Shown one piece after another: positions 45,550 to 53,201 of a stretch of 64,000 bases of DNA. The DNA is taken from assembly GCF_020215645.1 (NCBI RefSeq), contig NZ_CP084058.1, positions 8,990,001 to 9,054,000 on the forward strand, read 5' to 3'. The notes under the pieces are model-generated. The model saw only the letters and a list, made by a program, of their open reading frames with translations, searched no databases and was not told the origin of the DNA. The translations under genes and the position numbers were made by a program. Position 1 is the first letter of the stretch. Each line of letters starts with the position of its first letter. This DNA is from Nonomuraea gerenzanensis. Lineage in GTDB: Bacteria > Actinomycetota > Actinomycetes > Streptosporangiales > Streptosporangiaceae.

Positions 45550-45653
45550 TTCCATTTTAAACGTGTCATGCCTCACATTCCGGCTAGACCGGAATCCGCC
45601 CGTTGGAACGGTGCGTTTGTTCCCCCGGTGCATCCCCAAGGCAAGGACCCGTT

Positions 45654-46907
45654 TTGTCTCCCACATCCTCCACGTTCAGAGCCCTGCGTCATCACAATTA
45701 CCGGCTCTGGGCGGGAGCTGATCTCGTCTCCGTCACCGGCACCTGGATGCAGGTGCTGGGCGTCAACTGGCTCATCCTCACCCTGACCGGCTCGGCGACC
45801 AGCGTCGGCCTGAGCCTGGTCATGCAGGCGCTGCCGACGCTGCTGCTGGGCATGTGGGGCGGCGCGCTGGCCGACCGGCTGCCCAGCCGGCCGGTGGTGG
45901 TCGCCGCCCAGCTCGCGCAGGCCGCGCTCGCCGCGGTGCTGGCGGTGCTGGCGTTCGCGGACGTGCGCTCCGTGCTGCCCCTCTACGGCGTCGCGCTGGC
46001 CGGAGGGCTGGTCTCCGCGCTGGGCGGCCCCGCGCTCGGCCGGTTCGGCGCCGAGGTGGTGCCGCCCGTCGACCTGCCGAACGCGATGGCGCTCGGCTCG
46101 ATACTCAACTCCGCCGGCCGCATCCTGGGCATGAGCCTGGCCGGCGTGCTGCTGCCGCTCACCGGCATGGGCGGGCTCTTCGTCATCAACGCCGCCAGCT
46201 TCTTCGTGGTGATCGCGGCCGTGGCGGCCATGCGGCGCGCGGAGTTCCACGTGCTGGCCGCCGCCGAGCGGCAGCCGGGCGCCGTGGCGGACGGGCTGCG
46301 GTACGTGCTGCGCACGCCGTGGCTGCTGGCCGTCCTGGCACTCTGGTTCGTCTCGGGCAGCGTCGGGCGCAACTACCAGGTCACCATGGCGGCCATGAGC
46401 GCCGGCCCCCTCGACTCGGGCGCCGGTGGGTACGGCCTGCTGTCCACGGTCTTCGCCGTCGGCACCGTGCTGGGCGGTTTCCTGGCCGCCACCAGGGCGC
46501 ACCTGACGTTCAGGCTGCTGCTGATCACCACGTTCGTCACGGGCGTGGCGCAGTCGCTGAGCGGGCTGATGCCCTCGTTGTGGACGTTCGCGCTCATGAT
46601 GGTGCCGATCGCGGCCGGCGCGGTGGCGCTCGACACCACCGTCTCCGCCAGGGCGCAGCTCGACAGCCCCGAGGAGATGCGCGGCCGGGTCATCGCGGCC
46701 CTGTCCATCGTCAGCGCGGGGGCGGGCGCGGCCGGCGGGCCGCTGCTCGGCTGGCTCAGCGACACGCTCGGCCCGCGGGTCGCACTGGAGATCGGCGGCG
46801 TGTCCTGCGTGGCGGCGGCCCTGCTCACGGCCGTGGCGCTGGCCCGGCTGTCCGGGCGCACCTTCAGGCAGGCCGTCACGGTACGGCCGAGCCTCGAGAA
46901 CGCCTGA
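45654..46907 (+). CDS. MFS transporter (EntS/MFS_3-like exporter)
   Basis: A 417-residue protein with twelve predicted helices, of the enterobactin-exporter-like MFS_3 group: 'NYRLWAGADLVSVTGTWMQV' at helix 1, 'LLGMWGGALADRLPSRPVVV' with the signature loop between helices 2 and 3, and 'SPEEMRGRVIAALSIVSAGA' in the second half. I choose TTG 45654 with AAGGA upstream instead of the open ATG at 45603, because the latter adds a Cys/Pro-rich stretch not typical of the family. Substrate unknown, probably a metabolite or drug. Confidence 0.85.
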   Translation: MSPTSSTFRALRHHNYRLWAGADLVSVTGTWMQVLGVNWLILTLTGSATSVGLSLVMQALPTLLLGMWGGALADRLPSRPVVVAAQLAQAALAAVLAVLAFADVRSVLPLYGVALAGGLVSALGGPALGRFGAEVVPPVDLPNAMALGSILNSAGRILGMSLAGVLLPLTGMGGLFVINAASFFVVIAAVAAMRRAEFHVLAAAERQPGAVADGLRYVLRTPWLLAVLALWFVSGSVGRNYQVTMAAMSAGPLDSGAGGYGLLSTVFAVGTVLGGFLAATRAHLTFRLLLITTFVTGVAQSLSGLMPSLWTFALMMVPIAAGAVALDTTVSARAQLDSPEEMRGRVIAALSIVSAGAGAAGGPLLGWLSDTLGPRVALEIGGVSCVAAALLTAVALARLSGRTFRQAVTVRPSLENA

Positions 46908-46972
46908 CCCCCCGGGAATTTTTGCCTTACCCCTCTTGGCTGGATCTCTGTGAGCAGGTAACCTACAACTGA

Positions 46973-46987
46973 AGTTAGAGGTTAACT
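46973..46987. promoter_or_regulatory. Inverted repeat upstream of hsp20
   Basis: AGTTAGAGGTTAACT contains 5-bp inverted arms (AGTTA and TAACT) 31 bp before the hsp20 start. A related GGTAACCT lies 11 bp before it. This may be an operator for the neighbouring MerR/HspR-like regulator or a promoter -10 region; it does not match the known HAIR sequence of HspR. Confidence 0.35.
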
Positions 46988-47018
46988 GCAACCGAGATCC
47001 CAGCGAGGAGGGTGGACC

Positions 47019-47453
47019 ATGTTGTTGACCTCGATCGACCCGTTCTTCCAGGAGTTCGAGCGGCAGTTCAACCGGCTGGCCCGGCAGACCTTCGACAACA
47101 GCGGCGGCGCCGTGATGCCGATGGACGGGCTGCGCCGCGCGGACGACGTGCTCCTGCGCTTCGACCTGCCCGGCATCGACCCCGACTCCATCGAGGTGAC
47201 GGTGGACCGCGGCGTCCTCAGCGTCAGCGCCCGCCGCGAGGAGGAGGTCGCCGAGGACGAGCGGCTGTTCGTCAGGGAGCGCACCATGGGCACGTTCACC
47301 CGGCGGGTCTACCTGTCGGAGCACCTCGACAGCGACAAGATCGACGCCGGGTACGCCAACGGCGTGCTCACCGTCCGCATCCCGGTCCTGGAGCGGGCCA
47401 AGCCGCGTAAGGTGGCGATCCAGCGCGGCGAGGCCAAGGCCATCAAGGCCTGA
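47019..47453 (+). CDS. Hsp20/alpha-crystallin small heat shock protein
   Basis: A 144-residue small chaperone. The alpha-crystallin domain spans residues about 35-125, with 'DDVLLRFDLPGIDPDSIEVT', 'VDRGVLSVSARREEEVAED' and 'YANGVLTVRIPVLERAKPRK', the last including the family's A-x-x-x-G-V-L-x-I-x-hydrophobic motif. It should form oligomers that hold unfolding proteins. AGGAGG precedes the ATG. The MerR-type gene follows after 59 bp and probably regulates this operon, as HspR-like proteins do for heat-shock genes in actinomycetes. Confidence 0.95.
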   Translation: MLLTSIDPFFQEFERQFNRLARQTFDNSGGAVMPMDGLRRADDVLLRFDLPGIDPDSIEVTVDRGVLSVSARREEEVAEDERLFVRERTMGTFTRRVYLSEHLDSDKIDAGYANGVLTVRIPVLERAKPRKVAIQRGEAKAIKA

Positions 47454-47512
47454 TGCGCGCGGTCCGGGGGCGGGGGTTCGACCCGCCCCCGCGCCACGAG
47501 GAGAATGGGAGC

Positions 47513-47839
47513 ATGCCGGACCTGCCCTTCGACGACGAACACGCGCCGCTCTACTCCCTCGGGCAGGTCGCGGAGATGCTCCAGGTCCAGCAGGCGTTCC
47601 TGCGGCGGCTCGACCAGCACGACGTCATCAGGCCGAGCCGGTCGAGCGGCGGGCAGCGGCGTTACTCGCGCCGCGACATCATCGTCGTGCAACACGTGAC
47701 GCGCATGACCCAGGAGGGCATGACGCTCATCGCCATCCGCCGCATCCTGGAGCTGGAGCGCGAGGTCGCGGTGCTGCGCCGCGAGCTCAAGGAGGCCCGC
47801 GCCCGGCTGCGCGAGCAGGCTGGGCCCGACGCGCGGTGA
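47513..47839 (+). CDS. MerR-family regulator (HspR-like)
   Basis: A 108-residue regulator. The MerR HTH 'YSLGQVAEMLQVQQAFLRRL' and 'RPSRSSGGQRRYSRRDIIVV' is clear, followed by a C-terminal coiled coil 'RRILELEREVAVLRRELKEA' for dimerisation. No Cys-based metal site is present, unlike metal sensors. The position after hsp20 supports an autoregulatory heat-shock repressor or activator. The recognition region departs from standard HspR ('TLRxYERxGL' is 'FLRRLDQHDV' here), so the target site may differ. ATG 47513 has GAGGAG upstream. Confidence 0.85.
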   Translation: MPDLPFDDEHAPLYSLGQVAEMLQVQQAFLRRLDQHDVIRPSRSSGGQRRYSRRDIIVVQHVTRMTQEGMTLIAIRRILELEREVAVLRRELKEARARLREQAGPDAR

Positions 47840-47906
47840 GCGCGAAGGACGGGCGCGAGAGGTGGTGAGCGCCCGGCCGGGTGTGCCGGGCGCGTACCCT
47901 CGTGAC

Positions 47907-49460
47907 GTGCACAACACCCGATACGCGCCCTCCGGCATGGTGTGCAGCGTCGACCACCTGGCCTCGGCGGCCGGGCTGACGATGCTGGAGCGCGGCGGAT
48001 CCGCCGCGGACGCGGCCATCGCCGTCAACGCCGTGCTCGCCGTCGTCGCCCCGCACCTGTGCGGTCTCGGCGGCGACCTGTTCGCCCTGGTGCACGAGCC
48101 GGGCCGCAGGGGCGAGGTGAGCGCGCTCAACGCCTCCGGACGGGCGGGGTCCGGTGCGGATCCCGCCCGGCTGCGTGCCGAGGGCCACACGCGCATGCCG
48201 CACCTGCACGACATCAGGTCCGTTCCGGTGCCCGGCTGCGTGGACGGCTGGGCGGCGCTGCACGAGCGGCACGGCCGCCTGCCGCTGGCGGAGCTGCTCG
48301 CGCCCGCGATCCGGCTGGCCGATCACGGGTTCCCCGCCTCGCCGCTGATGGTGGCCGGCGCCCCGGGCGCGGCCCGGCGGCCCGGGGGCGCCGACTTCGC
48401 CGCCGTACGCGCCGCGGGCGACCGCATGACCAGGCCGGGCGTGGCCCGCGCGCTGCGTGCCGTGGCCGAGCGCGGCAGGGACGGCTTCTACCTGGGCGAG
48501 TTCGGCCAGGGGCTGATCGGGCTGGGCGCCGGCGAGTACACCGAGGCGGATCTGGCCGCGCCGGGCGCCGACTGGGTGGAGCCGCTGAAGGTGCGCGTGT
48601 ACGGCCACGACGTCTGGTCGATGCCGCCCAACTCGCAGGGCTACCTGCTGCTGCGCTCGCTGGCCATCGCCGAGGGCCTCGACCTGCCCGCCTCGCCCCG
48701 TCATCCCGGCTGGGCCCACCTGCTGGCCGAGTCCGCCAGGGTGGCCGGGTACGACCGGCTCGACGTGCTGCACGAGGCCGCCAAGGACCTGCTCGACCCG
48801 GCCGAGACGGCCAGGCGGCGGGCCCTGGTCGATCCGCGCTCCCGGCTGCGGCTGCGGGCCCCGGCCGAGGCGGGCGACACGACGTACCTGTGCGTGGTCG
48901 ACTCCGACGGCATGGGCGTGTCGCTGATCCAGTCGAACGCCTCCGGGTTCGGCAGCATGCTCTTCGAACCCCGTACCGGCATCAACCTGCACAACCGCGG
49001 CATCGGCTTCTCCCTCAAGCCCGGCCACCCCGCCGAGTACGGGCCAGGCAGGCGCCCGCCGCACACCCTGACGCCCGCGCTGATCACCCGCCGCGACGGC
49101 ACGCTGCGCTCGGTCGTCGGCACGATGGGCGGCGACGCGCAACCGCAGATCCTGCTGCAGGTCATCACCCGCCTGCTGCTGCACGGCGAGGAGCCGGGGC
49201 AGGCGATCGCGGCCCCGCGCTGGCGGCTGGGCACCGGCGGCACCGGCTTCGACACCTGGGACGCGCCCGACGACGCCGTGCTCGACCTGGAGGAGGGCGC
49301 GAGCTGGGGCGACGGGCTGGCCGCGATCGGGCACCGGGTGGCGGCGCTGCCGTACGGGAGCTCGTTCGGCCACGCCCACCTGATCGACGTGCGCGCCGAC
49401 GGCATGCTGGCAGGCGCCGCGGACCCCCGTTCACTGGTCGGTTCCGCGATTGGACGGTGA
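47907..49460 (+). CDS. Gamma-glutamyltransferase family protein
   Basis: A 517-residue Ntn-type enzyme. The autocleavage and catalytic site is 'GDTTYLCVVDSDGMGVSLIQ', with Thr325 as predicted nucleophile. The large-subunit motif 'GGSAADAAIAVNAVLAVVAP' and 'CGLGGDLFALVHEPG', and the small-subunit 'NHxG'-like 'TGINLHNRGIGFSL' are present. The protein lacks a signal peptide, so it may act inside the cell, and the canonical 'LxxxMxP' lid seems short. It could handle glutathione analogues or other gamma-glutamyl or amide compounds. Start GTG 47907 is my choice over an open frame at 47862. Confidence 0.88.
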   Translation: MHNTRYAPSGMVCSVDHLASAAGLTMLERGGSAADAAIAVNAVLAVVAPHLCGLGGDLFALVHEPGRRGEVSALNASGRAGSGADPARLRAEGHTRMPHLHDIRSVPVPGCVDGWAALHERHGRLPLAELLAPAIRLADHGFPASPLMVAGAPGAARRPGGADFAAVRAAGDRMTRPGVARALRAVAERGRDGFYLGEFGQGLIGLGAGEYTEADLAAPGADWVEPLKVRVYGHDVWSMPPNSQGYLLLRSLAIAEGLDLPASPRHPGWAHLLAESARVAGYDRLDVLHEAAKDLLDPAETARRRALVDPRSRLRLRAPAEAGDTTYLCVVDSDGMGVSLIQSNASGFGSMLFEPRTGINLHNRGIGFSLKPGHPAEYGPGRRPPHTLTPALITRRDGTLRSVVGTMGGDAQPQILLQVITRLLLHGEEPGQAIAAPRWRLGTGGTGFDTWDAPDDAVLDLEEGASWGDGLAAIGHRVAALPYGSSFGHAHLIDVRADGMLAGAADPRSLVGSAIGR

Positions 49461-49483
49461 CCGTCCGGGTAGCGAGCCACACC

Positions 49484-50038
49484 ATGGCTACGGACGTCAT
49501 CACTCTCATCACGCAGGACCACAGGGTCGTGGAAGGCATCTTCGACAAGCTCAAGAAGGGGCAGGGTGACCAGAAGGCCCTCGTCTCCGAGCTGCACGCC
49601 CTCCTGATCGCGCACGCGCGCGCCGAGGAGGACCGCGTCTATCCCGGCATCGACGCCCACCACAGCGTCGAGGAGCACAAGGAGGCGGAGGTCCTGCTCG
49701 ACTCGCTCGTCCGCGCGCAGCCGGGCACGGCCGAGTTCGCCAAGGCTCTCGACGAGCTCGTCGAATCCATCAACCACCACGTCGAGGAGGAGGAGACCAA
49801 GCTCCTGCCCTCACTGAAGAAGTCGGCCGACGCCAAGGAGCTGGAGCGGCTCGGCAAGGCGTTCCAGCAGCGCAGGGCCGAGGAGCTGGCGGCACTGGGC
49901 TCCCCCTCCGCCTCCGCCTCGCCGGACGAGCCCACCAAGGCCGAGCTGTACGAGCAGGCGAAGCAGGCCGACATCCCCGGCCGCTCCCAGATGGACAAGG
50001 AAGAGTTGGCGCAGGCCATACAGCAGGGCAAGTCCTAG
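49484..50038 (+). CDS. Hemerythrin HHE protein with C-terminal Rho-N-like motif
   Basis: A 184-residue protein. Residues 1-135 form an HHE cation-binding bundle: 'LITQDHRVVEGIF', 'HALLIAHARAEEDRVYPGID', 'VEEHKEAEVLLDSLV' and 'SINHHVEEEETKLLPSL' provide repeated His/Glu metal ligands. After an Ala/Ser/Pro-rich linker, residues 150-184 ('TKAELYEQAKQADIPGRSQM' then 'DKEELAQAIQQ') resemble the short helical motif seen at the N-terminus of Rho or in stress proteins. Likely a diiron oxygen or NO-related stress protein. It lies in a stress-gene neighbourhood near catalase. Confidence 0.86.
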   Translation: MATDVITLITQDHRVVEGIFDKLKKGQGDQKALVSELHALLIAHARAEEDRVYPGIDAHHSVEEHKEAEVLLDSLVRAQPGTAEFAKALDELVESINHHVEEEETKLLPSLKKSADAKELERLGKAFQQRRAEELAALGSPSASASPDEPTKAELYEQAKQADIPGRSQMDKEELAQAIQQGKS

Positions 50039-50071
50039 GATTTCGGTCCGCACTGTGGGTAGGAGGCGCGT

Positions 50072-50395
50072 ATGACCGAAACACCTCCGAACCGGCACGG
50101 CATGGCGGACGAGCAGGAGATCGAAGTCACCGAGTGGACTGACGATCTCGGCCTCCACCACGAGGTCGTCGAGGATGACCCGCAGCGCCGGGACACCCTG
50201 GACGAACGCCTGCGCCGGGAGGCGCCCGAGCGCCTGCGCGAGCCCCGGCCCAAGCACCGGCTCACCCAGCCGGACGAAGGGCTGGAGCCGGACCGGGACG
50301 ACGAGGAGATCGGCGTGGACTACCTCGACGACAACGACGACATGTCCGCCGAGGAACGCGCGGTCCGCATCGATCCCGACGAGAACCTCACGTGA
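50072..50395 (+). CDS. Small acidic protein resembling DUF5709
   Basis: A 107-residue, highly charged, probably disordered protein. 'DDPQRRDTLDERLRREAPER' and 'EIGVDYLDDNDDMSAEERAV' recall DUF5709 stress-associated proteins of actinomycetes, where 'DTLDERLxxE' is typical. This identification is by memory. The ATG has GGAGGCG upstream at about 8 bases. It follows the hemerythrin gene by 33 bp on the same strand, so they may be co-expressed; it overlaps the convergent HAD gene by 8 bp. Confidence 0.65.
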   Translation: MTETPPNRHGMADEQEIEVTEWTDDLGLHHEVVEDDPQRRDTLDERLRREAPERLREPRPKHRLTQPDEGLEPDRDDEEIGVDYLDDNDDMSAEERAVRIDPDENLT

Positions 50396-51041
50396 GGCGT
50401 TCCAGCGCGGGCACCAGCGCATGCAGGTCGTCGACGATCACGTCGGCGGCCTGCGCCGCTGGGCGGTCGGCGTGCAGGTAGCCCCACGGGCCTCGGCGCA
50501 GCAGCGCCGTGCGCATGCCCGCCGCGGCCGCCGGGAGCACGTCGTTGTCGAGCCGGTCGCCCACGTAGAGGATCTCGGCCGGCTCCCGGCCCGCGACCGC
50601 GGCCACCTTGGCGAAGAAGCCCGCCTCCGGCTTGGACACCCCCCACCCCTCCGAGGTGTGCACCGAGTCGGCCGGCAGGTCCATCGCGACGAGCGCGTCA
50701 TAGGCCCGGCGAGGCTGGTTGCCGGCGATGATCACCTGGTAGCCGGCCGCTCCGATGGCGGACAGGGCCTCGCGCACGTCCGGATAGAGGTCGTCGGCGT
50801 CGAAGTGGTTGCGCAGGCCGTCAGGCTCGTCCCGCTCCCAGGCGGCCTCCTCGCTGTCCAGGTCGAACCCCGGGCGGATGAGCCGGAAGGCGTCACCGTG
50901 CGGGCGGTCGAGCGCGGCCATCCCGCCGAGCAGGCCCATCAGCAGGAAGTGGCTGACGCCCAGCCGCTCGGCCCACCGCGACCAGATGCGCGTCTCGCTG
51001 ATCAGCGTCTCGCCGACGTCGAACACCACTGCCTTGATCAT
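50388..51041 (-). CDS. HAD-superfamily hydrolase
   Basis: A 217-residue phosphatase-like protein. HAD motif I is 'VVFDVGETL' (nucleophile Asp), motif II 'IIAGNQ' (Asn/Ser position), motif III Lys in 'SKPEAGFF' and motif IV 'LYVGDRLDNDV'. The I motif has DVGET instead of the common DxDGT, which occurs in some HAD subgroups. Substrate unknown. ATG 51041 follows AGGGGG. It is divergent from the catalase gene across 83 bp. Confidence 0.88.
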   Translation of the reverse strand: MIKAVVFDVGETLISETRIWSRWAERLGVSHFLLMGLLGGMAALDRPHGDAFRLIRPGFDLDSEEAAWERDEPDGLRNHFDADDLYPDVREALSAIGAAGYQVIIAGNQPRRAYDALVAMDLPADSVHTSEGWGVSKPEAGFFAKVAAVAGREPAEILYVGDRLDNDVLPAAAAGMRTALLRRGPWGYLHADRPAAQAADVIVDDLHALVPALERLT

Positions 51042-51124
51042 CGATCCCCCTGCACGCACGTTTCACCTCAGTTGTCCGGCCACTAGGCGACACCGGACGA
51101 AGTATCTGCAAGGGGGATTTTTCC

Positions 51125-53128
51125 ATGCATTCATCGCGTGACGCGAAGGACCGCCAGCTCGACGAGCACCGCGTCCCTCTCGACGACCTCAACATGACCA
51201 CCGACCAGGGCATCCGGGTCGACGACACGGACAACTCGCTCAAGGCCGGCACTCGCGGGCCGACCCTCATGGAGGACTTCCACTTCCGCGAGAAGATCAC
51301 CCGCTTCGACCACGAGCGCATCCCCGAGCGGGTGGTGCACGCCAGGGGCTCGGGCGCGTACGGGATCTTCGAGCTGTACGAGCCGCTCGGCGACCTCACC
51401 TCCGCCGAGTTCCTCAACGACACCTCGGTCAAGACCCCCACCTTCGTGCGCTTCTCGACCGTGGCCGGCTTCCGCGGCTCCGCCGACACCGTACGCGACG
51501 TGCGCGGCTTCGCCACGAAGTTCTACACCACCCAGGGCAACTTCGACCTGGTCGGCAACAACATCCCCGTCTTCTTCATCCAGGACGGCATCAAGTTCCC
51601 CGACTTCGTGCACGCCGTCAAGCCCGAGCCGCACAACGAGATCCCGCAGGCGCAGTCGGCGCACGACACGTTCTGGGACTTCATCCAGCTCCAGCCCGAG
51701 TCGCTGCACATGATCATGTGGGTGATGTCCGACCGGGCCATCCCGCGCAGCTACCGGATGATGCAGGGGTTCGGGGTGCACACGTTCCGGCTGGTGAACG
51801 CCTCGGGGAAGGGCACGTTCGTCAAGTGGCACTGGCGGCCGAAGCTGGGGACGTACTCGCTGGTGTGGGACGAGGTGCTGCGCATCCAGGGCAACGACCC
51901 CGACTTCAACCGCCGCGACCTGTGGGAGGCGATCGAGCGCGGTGTGTACCCGGAGTTCGAGCTGTGCGTGCAGCTCGTGCCCGAGGAGCGCGAGCACGAC
52001 TTCGACTTCGACCTGCTCGACCCCACGAAGATCATCCCTGAGGAGCAGGTGCCGTTGCGGGCCATCGGCAAGATGACCCTCAACCGCAACCCGCAGAACT
52101 TCCACGCCGAGACCGAGCAGGTCGCCTTCCACACGGCCAACGTCGTGCCCGGCATCGACTTCACCAACGACCCGCTGCTCCAGGCCAGGAACTTCTCCTA
52201 CCTCGACACCCAGCTCCTGCGCCTCGGCGGGCCCAACTTCCCGCAGATCCCGATCAACCGCCCGATCGCCCCCGTCCGCAACGACCAGCGCGACGGCTTC
52301 CACCAGCACCTCATCCACGAGTCGCGCACCAGCTACGCCCCCAACTCCATCAGCGGCGGCTGCCCCGCGGCCGTGGACGGCTACCGGCACTACCAGGAGA
52401 AGGTGGAAGGCTCCAAGATCCGTAAGCGCAGCCCCAGCTTCGAGGACCACTACAGCCAGGCCACGCTGTTCTGGAACAGCATGGCCGACTGGGAGAAGCG
52501 GCACATCGTCTCGGCGTTCCTGTTCGAGCTGGGGCACGTGGAGCGCAAGCACATCAAGGAGGCCATGGTCGTGCACTGCGGCAAGATCCACCCGGACCTC
52601 GGCGCCGCGGTCGCCCAGGGCCTCGGCCTGCCCACGCCGGGCGGCGGCCAGGTGCACTCCCACACCTCCCCCGCGCTCAGCATGACCGACCAGCCCCGCG
52701 GCGTCGCCACCCGTAAGATCGCCATCCTGATGGCCAACGGGACGGACGCCGCCGCCGTCACCGCCTTCCGCCAGGCCCTGGAGGGCCAGGGGGCCATCTG
52801 CGAGATCGTGGCGCCGCGCGAGGGAGAGATCGGCGGCCTGCCGGTGGACCGGCAGCTCACCGCGGCCAGCTCGGTCCTCTACGACGCCGTGGTGGCGGCG
52901 GACGGCGCCGCGCTGGCCTCCTCCGCCCGGGCCGTCTTCTTCGTGCTGGAGGCCTTCCGGCACGGCAAGGCCGTCGGGGGCGTGGGGTCCGGGCGGCAGC
53001 TCGTGGAGGCGGCGCGGCTGCCGAACGACGTGGGGGTGATCGTGGGCGACGACATCGCGACCGCCTTCGCGGAGGCGGTGGCGGGGCATCGCTTCTACGA
53101 CCGGGACGTGTCGGGGGTGCCCGCCTGA
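51125..53128 (+). CDS. katE: Large-subunit monofunctional catalase (HPII-type)
   Basis: A 667-residue catalase. His72 in 'ERVVHARGSGAYG' and Asn145 in 'LVGNNIPVFF' are the distal catalytic pair, spaced 73 residues as in E. coli HPII (His128, Asn201). Tyr359 in 'ARNFSYLDTQLLRLGGPN' is the heme ligand, also at matching spacing. The extra C-terminal domain, about residues 530-667 ('KIAILMANGTDAAAVTAFRQ' onward), is the DJ-1/class I glutamine amidotransferase-like domain of clade 2 catalases. It removes H2O2. A strong AAGGGGGAT site precedes the ATG. Confidence 0.95.
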   Translation: MHSSRDAKDRQLDEHRVPLDDLNMTTDQGIRVDDTDNSLKAGTRGPTLMEDFHFREKITRFDHERIPERVVHARGSGAYGIFELYEPLGDLTSAEFLNDTSVKTPTFVRFSTVAGFRGSADTVRDVRGFATKFYTTQGNFDLVGNNIPVFFIQDGIKFPDFVHAVKPEPHNEIPQAQSAHDTFWDFIQLQPESLHMIMWVMSDRAIPRSYRMMQGFGVHTFRLVNASGKGTFVKWHWRPKLGTYSLVWDEVLRIQGNDPDFNRRDLWEAIERGVYPEFELCVQLVPEEREHDFDFDLLDPTKIIPEEQVPLRAIGKMTLNRNPQNFHAETEQVAFHTANVVPGIDFTNDPLLQARNFSYLDTQLLRLGGPNFPQIPINRPIAPVRNDQRDGFHQHLIHESRTSYAPNSISGGCPAAVDGYRHYQEKVEGSKIRKRSPSFEDHYSQATLFWNSMADWEKRHIVSAFLFELGHVERKHIKEAMVVHCGKIHPDLGAAVAQGLGLPTPGGGQVHSHTSPALSMTDQPRGVATRKIAILMANGTDAAAVTAFRQALEGQGAICEIVAPREGEIGGLPVDRQLTAASSVLYDAVVAADGAALASSARAVFFVLEAFRHGKAVGGVGSGRQLVEAARLPNDVGVIVGDDIATAFAEAVAGHRFYDRDVSGVPA

Positions 53129-53138
53129 GGCTCGCGCC

Positions 53139-53169
53139 GGGCCGCTTCCGCTGCTAGCGGAGGCGGCCC
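53139..53169. terminator. Bidirectional hairpin terminator
   Basis: GGGCCGCTTCCGC and GCGGAGGCGGCCC form 13-bp arms with one mismatch around TGCTA, in the 73-bp gap between the convergent catalase and helicase genes. It probably serves both. Confidence 0.8.
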
Positions 53170-53201
53170 CTGGATCGGCTCCGGGCTCGACACCTCCATG
53201 A

